This document shows, in pieces, positions 17,278 to 25,551 of a stretch of 29,678 nt of DNA (position 1 is its first letter; each line of letters begins with the position of its first letter). The translations under genes and the position numbers were made by a program. Origin of the DNA: CAXTEJ01 sp964243295 (lineage in GTDB: Bacteria; Actinomycetota; Actinomycetes; Actinomycetales; Angustibacteraceae); the NCBI GenBank assembly GCA_964243295.1, contig CAXTEJ010000038.1:1-29678 (forward strand), given 5' to 3'. The notes below the pieces were generated by a model. The model saw only the letters and a program-made list of their open reading frames with translations. It did not search any database and was not told the origin of the DNA.

Positions 17278-17802
17278 ATGGCTCCTGATGCTGTGGCGGG
17301 TGACAGCTCAGCGCGGGAGCGCGACGAGCGCGGGCGTCCGCGCAACGCCCGGCCTCGCGACGGCCTGGGGCGGCCGCTGGCCCGAGGGCGGGACGGCGTC
17401 GAGCGGGTGCCCGACGACCTCGTCCTGCCGCCGCTGCCTGCGCTCGCCGAGGCGCAGCGCCTGCTGGACGCCGGCATGCCGTTCCACGCCCACGAGGTGC
17501 TCGAGGCCAGCTGGAAGGCGGCGCCACCGCACGAGCGAGACCTGTGGCAGGGCCTGGCCCAGCTCGCGGTCGGGCTGACCCACGCGCTGCGCGGCAACCA
17601 CCGTGGAGCGATGACGCTGCTGCGCCGGGGACGCGAGCGCATCAGCGGCTACGCGGCTGCCGGACCGCACGGCATCGACGTCGTGGGCCTGCTGGGCTGG
17701 GTCGACGACCTCGTCGCCGCGCTGGCTGCCGACGCGCCCGACCGGAGCTGCGCGGACGCGACGACGCCCGCCGCTCCCCGGCCGCTGGTGCTGCGGCGGT
17801 GA
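17278..17802 (+). CDS. DUF309-domain protein
   Basis: 174 residues. A basic, low-complexity N-terminus (about 1-45) precedes the DUF309 core: AGMPFHAHEVLEASWKAAPPHERDLW at 65-90, then QGLAQLAVGLTHALRGNHRGAMTLLRRG. The FHxHE and ERxxWQG patterns are the family hallmark; the buried His and Glu residues may bind metal, but no activity is established. It is divergent from the HTH-exporter operon and may share its control region. Nothing follows in the same direction before the ScyD/E remnant. Confidence 0.85.
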   Translation: MAPDAVAGDSSARERDERGRPRNARPRDGLGRPLARGRDGVERVPDDLVLPPLPALAEAQRLLDAGMPFHAHEVLEASWKAAPPHERDLWQGLAQLAVGLTHALRGNHRGAMTLLRRGRERISGYAAAGPHGIDVVGLLGWVDDLVAALAADAPDRSCADATTPAAPRPLVLRR

Positions 17803-17821
17803 GCGACGGGCGCCGGTGCGC

Positions 17822-18213
17822 TCAGCGGCGGAACGCCGTGGTCCGCACCCGCACCACCTGACCGGCCCTCGGGATGCCGAGCTGGTCGGCCACCGACCAG
17901 GCGGCGGCGTAGAGCCGGCCGGCGTCCCAGACCAGACCGGTCGGCATCGTCACGGCCGCGTAGCTGCGGGCGCCGCTCGGCGAGACGCGCACGATGGGAC
18001 CGACCCTCGAGGGGTCGAAGCCGGGAGGCGGCGGGCCCTCGGTCTCGGGCGCGCCGTGCAGCACCTTGGAGACCTAGACCGACCCACCGGACGAGACGGC
18101 GACCCCGGTCGGCCCGGTGAACCCGCCGATGACGCGGATCACCCGGGCGGTGATGGGTCGAGGACGTAGACCCGACCCTGGCCCGGGGCGCTCGACGACA
18201 GCGTGCTGACCTA
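17822..18213 (-). pseudogene. 3' remnant of a ScyD/ScyE-like beta-propeller protein gene
   Basis: Minus-strand translation gives VSTLSSSAPGQGRVYVLDP, then (after a one-base shift near 18155-18157) TARVIRVIGGFTGPTGVAVS, then VSKVLHGAPETEGPPPPGFD and YAAVTMPTGLVWDAGRLYAA to the stop at 17822. This is the C-terminal third of actinobacterial ScyD/ScyE-family proteins. Amber codons stand at 18076-18074 and 18213-18211, each where the family has Tyr in a VYVS-type motif. Adding one C at the GACCC run restores the frame. Upstream of 18213 no further similarity is visible and stops are frequent, so the rest of the gene is missing. The last 80 codons (from GTG 18064) remain open but would not fold alone. 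Confidence 0.75.
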
Positions 18214-18335
18214 GAGTCACCGTCGAGATCACCGCGCGCGACGGACAGAGGCCGACCGACCGCGACGGCCAGTGTGCGACAGGTGTGCGGGCAGCGTGCT
18301 GGCGCTGTGCGGGACGACGGCCTGCCGCGGGCGGG

Positions 18336-18372
18336 CGAGCCGTCAGCGAGCGGTCACCGAGCCGACGGCTCG
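18336..18372 (-). terminator. Hairpin after the repeat-containing membrane protein gene
   Basis: CGAGCCGTC at 18336-18344 and GACGGCTCG at 18364-18372 form a perfect 9-bp stem; an inner CGGT/ACCG pair adds to it. It lies 20 bp beyond the stop at 18393 with no T tract. Around it, 18214-18392 shows no gene. Confidence 0.5.
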
Positions 18373-18392
18373 GGGGCCCGACCGGGTGCGGG

Positions 18393-18905
18393 TCAGCGTG
18401 CGGGTGGACGCCGCAGCCGGCCCGCGTGCCAGAGGTCGAAGGCCAGCAGGAAGCCGCCCTGCACGACCACGGCCGCGCCGTCCTGCTCTGCGCCCGGGCG
18501 CAGCCGCCCCGAGCGCAGCGCCAGCCCCACCGCGACGTACCCGGCGTCGAGCGCGGCGTTGACCAGCAGCAGCCGGCGCAGCCGGCGGGCCCTGTCGTCA
18601 GCCGTCCTGTCGTCAGCCGTCCCGTCGTCAGCCGTCCTGTCGTCAGCCGTCCCGTCGTCAGCCATCCCGTCGTCAGCCATCCCGTCGTCAGCCGCCCGGC
18701 GGGCGAACCCGACGAGCAGCCCGCGGGCGGCGATGGCGCCGTCGACGGCGCCCCACACCAGGTGCTGGCGGCCCGCCGCGGTGCGGCCGGCGCGCGCCAG
18801 CGCTGCGCCCGCGACCACGCTGCCGACCGCCCAGGCCGCGAGGCCGAGCCCGATGACGCGCTCGCGGCGGTCGACGTCCGCGGCGTCCCAGCGACCGGCG
18901 TCCAT
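18393..18905 (-). CDS. Small membrane protein with an Asp-rich pentapeptide repeat loop
   Basis: 170 residues from ATG 18905 (GGGAGG upstream). Four hydrophobic segments can be seen: VIGLGLAAWAVGSVVAGAAL, HLVWGAVDGAIAARGLLVGF, LLLVNAALDAGYVAVGLAL and GAAVVVQGGFLLAFDLWHA. Between the second and third lies a charged loop of about seven ADD-x-x units (ADDGM, ADDGT, ADDRT), from a 15-bp DNA repeat. The membrane part resembles a small uncharacterised bacterial family (DUF6992-like, low certainty). No function can be assigned. It is followed 39 bp upstream by the SRPBCC gene in the same direction. Confidence 0.7.
   Translation of the reverse strand: MDAGRWDAADVDRRERVIGLGLAAWAVGSVVAGAALARAGRTAAGRQHLVWGAVDGAIAARGLLVGFARRAADDGMADDGMADDGTADDRTADDGTADDRTADDRARRLRRLLLVNAALDAGYVAVGLALRSGRLRPGAEQDGAAVVVQGGFLLAFDLWHAGRLRRPPAR
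18594..18698 (-). repeat. 15-bp tandem repeat, seven units, in frame
   Basis: Units begin with GTCGTCAGCC on the plus strand at 18594, 18609, 18624, 18639, 18654, 18669 and 18684. They differ at one to three positions, and the first four alternate between two variants, suggesting duplication of a 30-bp pair. Copy-number change keeps the reading frame. Confidence 0.9.
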
Positions 18906-18944
18906 GCAGCCTCCCGAGGTCGACGGCCATCGTCGCACCCGCGC

Positions 18945-19436
18945 TCAGCCCTCGCTGGCGCGGGCGATGCCCTCGACCCAGGCCCGCAGCCCGGCCTCGA
19001 GCTTGGCGCTGGGGAACAGCAAGCCCAGGAAGGGGGCCGACATCGACTCCTCACTCGTGAGCCGGGTGCCACCGGCCTCGGCCGCGAGCACGTTGCGGTG
19101 CACGGCGTTGGCGCCGGACGACCGGCCCGTCCAGGTGAGCTCGCGGCCCACCTCGACCACCGCGAACTGCGACCGGATCGACGAGCGGCCGTTGCGCCAC
19201 GTGAACGGGGCGTCAACCGCCACGCCGCCGCTCAGCACGACGTCGTGGATGGCGGGGTCGGCCTCGTGCCAGCGTGAGGGGTCGGCGAGAACGTGCCACA
19301 CGCGCTCGGGCGGCGCGGCGACGAGCACGGACGCCGAGGCCAGCACCGGCGCCGACCCGTCGGTGCGGCCACGCTTGGCGTACGTCTCGTGCAGGTCCTC
19401 GCGGCTCGGTCCGCGGTACAGCAGCGATGCGGTCAT
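18945..19436 (-). CDS. SRPBCC-family (START-like) protein
   Basis: 163 residues. The pattern ASVLVAAPPERVWHVLADPSRWHEADPAI, then a central WRNGRSSIRSQF and TGRSSGANAVHR, and a C-terminal helix LEAGLRAWVEGIARA is that of polyketide-cyclase/SRPBCC proteins, which bind small hydrophobic ligands. The start ATG 19436 has AAGGAGC five bases upstream. It is transcribed divergently from a TetR gene and its promoter contains a palindrome, so it is probably the regulator's target. The ligand is unknown. Confidence 0.85.
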   Translation of the reverse strand: MTASLLYRGPSREDLHETYAKRGRTDGSAPVLASASVLVAAPPERVWHVLADPSRWHEADPAIHDVVLSGGVAVDAPFTWRNGRSSIRSQFAVVEVGRELTWTGRSSGANAVHRNVLAAEAGGTRLTSEESMSAPFLGLLFPSAKLEAGLRAWVEGIARASEG

Positions 19437-19468
19437 GACAGCTCCTTGGTGAACGGGGTTCTGGACGA

Positions 19469-19481
19469 AGAACACTGTTCT
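19469..19481. promoter_or_regulatory. Operator palindrome in the TetR/SRPBCC divergent promoter
   Basis: AGAACA-C-TGTTCT is a perfect 13-bp palindrome. On the minus strand it overlaps the -10 position of TTGACA (19502-19497), 17 bp, AACAGT (19479-19474), which would drive the SRPBCC gene. Related sequences GAACGGGGTTC (19451-19461) and ACACCGTTCTT nearer the TetR start may be weaker sites. Binding by the adjacent TetR protein is inferred. Confidence 0.7.
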
Positions 19482-19555
19482 CGTTCGGTGCGGGCTTGTC
19501 AAGAGCGGCGTTCTCGTCGGTGGACACCGTTCTTGGCGCGAGGCACACTGGTGCC

Positions 19556-20251
19556 GTGACGACCACGGCGCGACAGCGGGCGAGGGCCGGGCTGACGGCC
19601 GACATCCTGACCGCGGCTAGGCGCCAGCTGGCCACCTCCGGCGCGGAGCAGCTGTCGTTGCGCGCGGTGGCTCGCGAGCTCGAGCTGGCGCCGTCCGCCC
19701 TCTACCGCTACTTCGCGAGCCGCGACGACCTGCTCACCGCCCTCATCGTCGAGGCCTACGACGGGCTCGGCGAGCGCGCCGAGCAGGCGGTGACGACCGC
19801 GCGGGCCGCGGGAGGCGCACGACCGCACCGCCGCGCCTGGCTGGCTGCGTGCCGCGCGGTGCGCGCCTGGGCGCGCGAGCAGCCGCACCAGTTCGCCCTC
19901 GTCTACGGCTCCCCCGTCAGCGGCTACCGCGCGCCCGCCGACACCGTGGCGCCGGCGATGCGGGTCGTGATGCTGCTCCTCGGGGTCGTGCGCGACGCGG
20001 CCGCCACGGGGGCGCTGGCGTCGGCGCCCCGCCTGACCGGCGAGGTGTCGCGCGAGGTCATCGGGCTCACCCGCGCGCTGGGGCTGGACGACGTCCCGCC
20101 CGCCGCCGTCGCCCGCGCGGTCACCGCGTGGAGCCAGCTGGTCGGCCTGGTGGGGCTCGAGCTGTTCGGCCACCTGGTGGGGGCCTTCACCGACGACGAG
20201 GTGTTCTTCGAGCACGCGATCGCGACGATGGCCGACCTGGTCGGCCTGTAA
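19556..20251 (+). CDS. TetR-family transcriptional regulator
   Basis: 231 residues. The N-terminal HTH is at about 36-55 (LRAVARELELAPSALYRYFASRDDLL). The C-terminal ligand domain resembles the WHG/TetR_C_33 type (AWLAACRAVRAWAREQPHQFALVYGSPVSGYRAP). Start GTG 19556 has CACACT exactly 6 nt upstream and no ribosome site. It is divergent from the SRPBCC gene over 119 bp holding a perfect palindrome, so it probably represses that gene and itself. A shared bidirectional terminator separates it from groEL. Confidence 0.9.
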   Translation: MTTTARQRARAGLTADILTAARRQLATSGAEQLSLRAVARELELAPSALYRYFASRDDLLTALIVEAYDGLGERAEQAVTTARAAGGARPHRRAWLAACRAVRAWAREQPHQFALVYGSPVSGYRAPADTVAPAMRVVMLLLGVVRDAAATGALASAPRLTGEVSREVIGLTRALGLDDVPPAAVARAVTAWSQLVGLVGLELFGHLVGAFTDDEVFFEHAIATMADLVGL

Positions 20252-20287
20252 CCGGCCGATCTCCACTGCGGGTCCTCGGACGCCGAA

Positions 20288-20319
20288 CGGGGCGGCCCTC
20301 CCGAGGGAGGACCGCCCCG
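20288..20319. terminator. Bidirectional terminator between the TetR gene and groEL
   Basis: CGGGGCGG-c-CCTCCC at 20288-20302 pairs with GGGAGG-a-CCGCCCCG at 20305-20319, with a single mismatch and a tight loop. It sits between two converging genes (stops at 20251 and 20364), so it can serve both. Confidence 0.85.
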
Positions 20320-20363
20320 CAGGTGCGATCAGGTGGTGCTGGGTGCAGCGGCGGCGCCAGGAC

Positions 20364-21995
<1,632 letters not shown>

Positions 21996-22113
21996 GCTGG
22001 GTGTTCCTCCCGCAGTCGGGTGGTGACCGGCAGGTGCCCGCGACGGACGAGCCGTGGCGCCGCGCTCATGTCCCGCGGCGCGCCGGCCCTCACCTGGTCG
22101 ATCGGAGTTCGGG

Positions 22114-22138
22114 TGGCACTCACACAGTGAGAGTGCCA
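22114..22138. promoter_or_regulatory. CIRCE element 1 (HrcA operator)
   Basis: TGGCACTC (22114-22121), 9 nt, GAGTGCCA (22131-22138), a perfect inverted repeat with the diagnostic N9 spacer. The outer two bases differ from the consensus TTAGCACTC-N9-GAGTGCTAA but remain symmetrical. Confidence 0.93.
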
Positions 22139-22147
22139 GCCCCATGA

Positions 22148-22174
22148 TGAGCACTCGACCCCGTCGAGTGCAAA
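22148..22174. promoter_or_regulatory. CIRCE element 2, overlapping the groEL promoter
   Basis: TGAGCACTC (22148-22156), 9 nt, GAGTGCAAA (22166-22174): one mismatch per arm to the CIRCE consensus. The minus-strand -35 box TTGCAC (22173-22168) lies in its arm, with CATCAT (22149-22144) as -10 at 18 bp. Confidence 0.9.
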
Positions 22175-22223
22175 TGGCACGCCCACCTTCCGGGCTCGGC
22201 GCGTCGGCGCCAGACTGGACGCC

Positions 22224-22709
22224 GTGAGCCGGGTCGGGTGGGGGGCGCCGTCACGCCGCAGGGCGCGCCGGCTGGTCAACGCGGTGACCCTCGCGACGCC
22301 GGCCGGTCTGCTGCTCGCCAGGCTCGGCGGGGCGCAGCTGGCCGGCGGACCGCACGGGACGGTGCTCGCCCTGTCCTACCGGCTCGCTTTCCCCGCACCG
22401 CGCGCCTCGGCGGTGACGGTCGGCGACGTCGTCCTGCTGCGGCTCGACGCAGCGCAGGTGGCGGCGCGGCCGCAGCTGCTCGAGCACGAGGCGAGGCACG
22501 CCGGGCAGTGGGCGAGCGGCCTCGGGCTGCTGGGCTTCCCAGTCGCCTACGGACTCGCGAGCCTGTGGTCGTGGCTCACGGTCGGAGACGCCGCGACGCG
22601 CAACGTCTTCGAGCAGGCGGCGGGTCTGGCCGACGGCGGGTACGGCGCGGGCGACGGGTCACGCCGCCGGGCGCTCAGCCCGTGGCGTCGGCGCCGATCA
22701 CGACGGTGA
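22224..22709 (+). CDS. Putative membrane-associated HEXXH protein
   Basis: 161 residues. Hydrophobic segments at about 18-35 and 100-118 flank H88-E-A-R-H92 (LLEHEARHAGQWA), and E130 in NVFEQAAGLADGGY could be the third zinc ligand, as in DUF4157-type minimal metallopeptidase domains (HExxH...E). Protease activity is not shown. Start GTG 22224 lacks a ribosome site, but CAGACT lies 7 nt upstream. The gene is divergent from groEL and close to its CIRCE promoter. The basic C-terminus overlaps the convergent LytR_C gene by 35 bp. Confidence 0.72.
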   Translation: MSRVGWGAPSRRRARRLVNAVTLATPAGLLLARLGGAQLAGGPHGTVLALSYRLAFPAPRASAVTVGDVVLLRLDAAQVAARPQLLEHEARHAGQWASGLGLLGFPVAYGLASLWSWLTVGDAATRNVFEQAAGLADGGYGAGDGSRRRALSPWRRRRSRR

Positions 22710-23382
22710 TGCGGTCGGTGCCGAAGCGCTCGGACAGCTCGGTGGGCGGCTGCGCCGCGACGACGGCGCCAGCCGCCAGCTCGGTGCCGACCGCCAGCGC
22801 CGACGCGGCGTCGTCCTCATCGGGGTAGTAGACGACGGTGGCGGCCGGTCGCTCGGTGCTGTTGGCGGTGAGCGCGGTCCAGCCCTGCGCGCGCAGCGCC
22901 GTGGCGGTGCGACCGGCGAGCCCGCTGCGCCCCGTCGCGTTGAGGACGGTCACGGGCAGGCTGCGGTCGACCACCCCGGTGGGCGTCGCGGCCGGCGCTG
23001 GGGTGGGCAGGGGTGACCGCGTGCCCGTCGCCGAGCCGGTAGCGGTGGCGGACGCCGCAGCGGTGGCGGACGCCGGGGCGGAGCCGGACGCCGACGGCGA
23101 GGTGCCCGGCGCGGTGCCCGGGTCATCCCCCGGGTCGTCGCCCGGGTCGGCCGGGCCGCCGCTGGAGGTGACGGTGCTCGGGGTCGCGGTCGTCAGCTGC
23201 CAGACCCCGACGCCGACGGCGGCGACGACCAGCACCACGACGAGCAGGGGCAGCAGGTCGAGCAGCGGCGAGCGGCGCGGCCGGTGGGCACCCAGCCGCT
23301 CGGTGTGGTGGGTGGCGGGCGCGGCACCCGAGCGCCCCGCACCGGGCAGGACGTCGCGCCGGCCGTCGTCCTCGCGGGTCAT
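22675..23382 (-). CDS. LytR_C-domain membrane protein
   Basis: 235 residues. One membrane helix at about 40-62 (LLDLLPLLVVVLVVAAVGVG) follows a short cytoplasmic N-terminus. An Asp/Pro then Ser/Ala/Thr-rich linker (about 65-140) leads to a LytR_C domain at 142-231 (LPVTVLNATGRSGLAGRTA, then TVVYYPD and ITVVIGAD). In LCP-family wall-polymer transferases this domain follows the catalytic domain; here it stands alone, exposed outside the membrane, role unknown. It lies 30 bp after the DUF3263 gene in the same direction, a common actinobacterial pair, and probably shares its promoter. Confidence 0.9.
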   Translation of the reverse strand: MTREDDGRRDVLPGAGRSGAAPATHHTERLGAHRPRRSPLLDLLPLLVVVLVVAAVGVGVWQLTTATPSTVTSSGGPADPGDDPGDDPGTAPGTSPSASGSAPASATAAASATATGSATGTRSPLPTPAPAATPTGVVDRSLPVTVLNATGRSGLAGRTATALRAQGWTALTANSTERPAATVVYYPDEDDAASALAVGTELAAGAVVAAQPPTELSERFGTDRITVVIGADATG

Positions 23383-23412
23383 CGGGGGTGGTCGCGGCGT
23401 CCGGACGGCGGG

Positions 23413-23706
23413 TCAGAGCTTCAGGCCCAGGCGTCGCGCCGAGCGGGCGCGCTGGCGCGAGGCCCGCATCCGACGCAGCCGCTTGACCAGCATGGGGTCG
23501 ACGGCGAGGGCGTCGGGCCGGTCGATCAGGGCGTTGAGCACCTGGTAGTAGCGGGTCGACGACATGTCGAACAGCTCGCGGATCGCCTGCTCCTTGGCGC
23601 CGGCGTACTTCCACCACTGGCGCTCGAACGCCAGGACCTCGCGGTCGCGGTCGGAGAGCCCGTCGGCACCGGGCAGCTCGGGTGCGGACGTCGTCGCGGC
23701 TTCCAT
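23413..23706 (-). CDS. DUF3263-domain protein
   Basis: 97 residues. DREVLAFERQWWKYAGAKEQAIRELFDMSSTRYYQVLNALIDRPDAL (about 21-66) is the DUF3263 signature, which has a helix-turn-helix look (AIRELFDMSSTRYYQVLN); DNA binding is plausible but unproven. The basic tail is rich in Arg. Start ATG 23706 has GGAGG at a spacing of five; the upstream ATG at 23739 falls in the -10 box and is excluded. Upstream of the LytR_C gene. Confidence 0.88.
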   Translation of the reverse strand: MEAATTSAPELPGADGLSDRDREVLAFERQWWKYAGAKEQAIRELFDMSSTRYYQVLNALIDRPDALAVDPMLVKRLRRMRASRQRARSARRLGLKL

Positions 23707-23737
23707 GCGGTCCTCCAGGCGGGTCGGGGCGACGCCC

Positions 23738-23766
23738 ATGCTAGCCAGGAACGACACCCATGTCAT
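23738..23766 (-). promoter_or_regulatory. Promoter of the DUF3263-LytR_C operon
   Basis: ATGACA (23766-23761), 17 bp, TAGCAT (23743-23738) on the minus strand. The RNA would start about 25 nt before the ATG at 23706. Confidence 0.65.
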
Positions 23767-23794
23767 TCGTGCGGCCCGTGCGGTCGACGTGGCA

Positions 23795-23826
23795 AGGCCC
23801 CCGGCGCCTGGCGGCGGAGGGGGCCT
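23795..23826 (-). terminator. Terminator after the transglycosylase-LysM gene
   Basis: AGGCCCCC (23795-23802) pairs perfectly with GGGGGCCT (23819-23826); an inner CGCC/GGCG pair extends it. It lies 25 bp past the stop of the leftward gene and is followed on the minus strand by TTGCC. Confidence 0.75.
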
Positions 23827-23851
23827 CGTCGGGCGTGCGGCAGGCCTGGGG

Positions 23852-24508
23852 TCAGCGAGGCATGACCAGGCGCTGGCCGACGCGGATCCGGTTGGGGTTG
23901 GAGCCGATGGCCTTGCGGTTGGCCTTCCAGAGGGCCTTCCAGCCGCCGCTGACCGCACCGCGCTTGGCGATCCGGCTCAGCGTGTCACCTGACCGCACGA
24001 CGTAGCTGCCGCCCGACACCGAGACCGACACGGTGGTCGTGCGCTCGGCCCTGACGCTGGTGGCCTTCTTCTTGACGGCCTTGCGGGCCTTCGAGCGGCT
24101 GACGCCGGGCGACCCGGCCGCGTCGGCCCGGGACAGGCCCAGCTTGCGCGAGCAGGCGGGCCAGGCGCCCCAGCCCTGGGCGTCGAGCACGCGCTCGGCG
24201 ACGGTGATCTGCTCGCTGCGCGTGGCGCGGTGGGCGGAGGAGGCGTAGGCGCCGCCGCCGTAGGCCCGCCAGGTGCCGCCGGAGAACTGCAGGCCGCCGT
24301 AGTAGCCGTTGCCGGTGTTGATCGACCAGTTGCCACCGCTCTCGCACTGGGCCAAGCGGTCCCAGGTGCGGCCGCTGGCCGCCTCGGCGGGGGCGCCCAC
24401 GGCCAGCGGGGCGGCGATGACGACGCCCGCCGTGCCGAGCGCCGCGGCGGTGCGACGGTGGTGGGTCGGGGTTGAGGGCGTGCGGTGACGCCCGGCGTAG
24501 CTCGACAT
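23852..24508 (-). CDS. Secreted transglycosylase-like (Rpf-type) protein with LysM domain
   Basis: 218 residues. A signal peptide (1-44, ending AEA/A) precedes a transglycosylase-like domain of the resuscitation-promoting factor kind at about 46-120: WDRLAQCESGGNWSINTGNGYYGGLQFS, with E56 as the catalytic acid and C55/C119 as the likely disulfide. A Lys-rich linker follows, then one LysM peptidoglycan-binding domain at 169-216 (YVVRSGDTLSRIAKR...RIRVGQRLVMP). It should cleave the glycan strand of the wall during growth or resuscitation. Start ATG 24508 has GAGAGG upstream. The leader carries a cyclic-di-AMP riboswitch, fitting control of wall hydrolysis by this messenger. Confidence 0.93.
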   Translation of the reverse strand: MSSYAGRHRTPSTPTHHRRTAAALGTAGVVIAAPLAVGAPAEAASGRTWDRLAQCESGGNWSINTGNGYYGGLQFSGGTWRAYGGGAYASSAHRATRSEQITVAERVLDAQGWGAWPACSRKLGLSRADAAGSPGVSRSKARKAVKKKATSVRAERTTTVSVSVSGGSYVVRSGDTLSRIAKRGAVSGGWKALWKANRKAIGSNPNRIRVGQRLVMPR

Positions 24509-24527
24509 GCGTGTGCCTCTCACGGTC

Positions 24528-24660
24528 GAGCGCCTTCGAGGTGAGCTGTCGGGTTCGGGTCGTGAGCACCCGGCCGGACGTCGTCCGGCTTCACCCCGAG
24601 GCCACACAGTGCAGGGCGGCCACGAATCGTGGGTCCCCCGCCTCCACCTGCGGTCCGTCT
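24528..24660 (-). ncRNA. ydaO/yuaA-type cyclic-di-AMP riboswitch
   Basis: The minus-strand leader contains the conserved blocks of this class in order: GGAGGCGGGGGACCCA (near 24645-24632), CTCGGGGTGAAGCCGG, CCGGGTGCTCACGACCCG, and CCCGACAGCTCACCTCGAAG (near 24555-24536). The 5' GCAGGTGGAG can pair with the 3' CAGCTCACCT to close the element. It ends about 20 nt before the transglycosylase start. In actinobacteria this riboswitch commonly controls Rpf and other wall hydrolases and acts as an off-switch when the messenger is bound. Confidence 0.9.
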
Positions 24661-24727
24661 CGTCGTGTCCGGGTGGCCCGCCAGGTGGAGTTCGGCGCTG
24701 CGGGCACACGGGTCGTTGGTGGCGAGA

Positions 24728-24757
24728 AACGTAGCCGACCCGGTGACCGGCCCACAA
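24728..24757 (-). promoter_or_regulatory. Candidate promoter of the riboswitch-controlled gene
   Basis: TTGTGG (24757-24752), 18 bp, TACGTT (24733-24728) on the minus strand, about 70 nt before the riboswitch. Weak -35; no better candidate seen between 24661 and 24812. Confidence 0.4.
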
Positions 24758-24800
24758 CCCCAGCTGATGTCGCCGACGACGTGCACGAACCGGCCCCACC

Positions 24801-24806
24801 TAGGCT
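24801..24806 (+). promoter_or_regulatory. -10 box of ung, leaderless type
   Basis: TAGGCT ends exactly 6 nt before the GTG start at 24813, with no Shine-Dalgarno sequence. Confidence 0.55.
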
Positions 24807-24812
24807 GCGGGC

Positions 24813-25517
24813 GTGCCCCCGAGCCTCGACGCGCCCCTCGCCGACCAGCTCGGGCCCGGCTGGGCGCAGGCGCTCGCCCCGGTCGCCGCCGACCTCGCCG
24901 CCCTCGACGCCCGGCTGCGTGAGCTGGAGCGGGGCGACGCGGGCTACCTGCCGCCACGCCCGCAGGTGCTGCGTGCCCTGCTGCGGCCGTTCGCCGACGT
25001 CCGGGTGCTGCTCGTGGGGCAGGACCCCTACCCGACGCCCGGCCACGCGGTCGGTCTGTCCTTCTCCGTCGCCCCCGGGCTGCGGCCGCTGCCGCGCAGC
25101 CTGGTCAACGTGCTGCGCGAGGTGCGCTCGGACGTCGGCGCCGCGGTCGACGACGGCGACCTGTCGCCCTGGGCCGACCAGGGCGTGCTGCTCCTCAACC
25201 GGGTGCTCACGGTCGCGCCCGGCGCCGCGGGCAGCCACCGCCGGCTCGGCTGGGAGCGGGTGACCGACCAGGCCGTCCGCGCGCTCGCCCAGCGGGGCGG
25301 CCCGCTGGTGGCGGTGCTGTGGGGCAAGGACGCCCAGTCGGTGGCGCCCCTGCTCGGCGACGTCCCGGTCGTCAGCAGCGTGCACCCGAGCCCGCTGTCG
25401 GCCTCACGCGGCTTCTTCGGCTCCAGACCCTTCAGCCAGGTCGACGCCCGGCTGGTCGAGCAGGGCGGCGCACCCCTCGACTGGTCGCTGCCGGCACGTT
25501 CGCCAGGACTTCGCTAG
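24813..25517 (+). CDS. ung: Uracil-DNA glycosylase, family 1
   Basis: 234 residues, usual length. It removes uracil from DNA, starting base-excision repair. Motif 1 GQDPYPTPGHAVGLSFS contains the catalytic D71; LLLN at 126-129 helps bind uracil; the DNA-intercalation loop HPSPLSASRGFFG holds H191. All key residues are intact. Start GTG 24813 is supported by the leaderless -10 box. Divergent from the transglycosylase-LysM gene; the SGNH gene follows 34 bp downstream and may be co-transcribed. Confidence 0.97.
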   Translation: MPPSLDAPLADQLGPGWAQALAPVAADLAALDARLRELERGDAGYLPPRPQVLRALLRPFADVRVLLVGQDPYPTPGHAVGLSFSVAPGLRPLPRSLVNVLREVRSDVGAAVDDGDLSPWADQGVLLLNRVLTVAPGAAGSHRRLGWERVTDQAVRALAQRGGPLVAVLWGKDAQSVAPLLGDVPVVSSVHPSPLSASRGFFGSRPFSQVDARLVEQGGAPLDWSLPARSPGLR

Positions 25518-25551
25518 GTCGATCGCGGCCTGCTGCGAGGCCGGGTGCACG

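Noticed and set aside
17822..18064. Stand-alone 80-residue protein
   Set aside because: It is only the C-terminal piece of the decayed ScyD/ScyE-like gene, with no ribosome site.
18594..18698. CRISPR-like array
   Set aside because: The 15-bp units are contiguous, without spacers, and in frame within a coding sequence.
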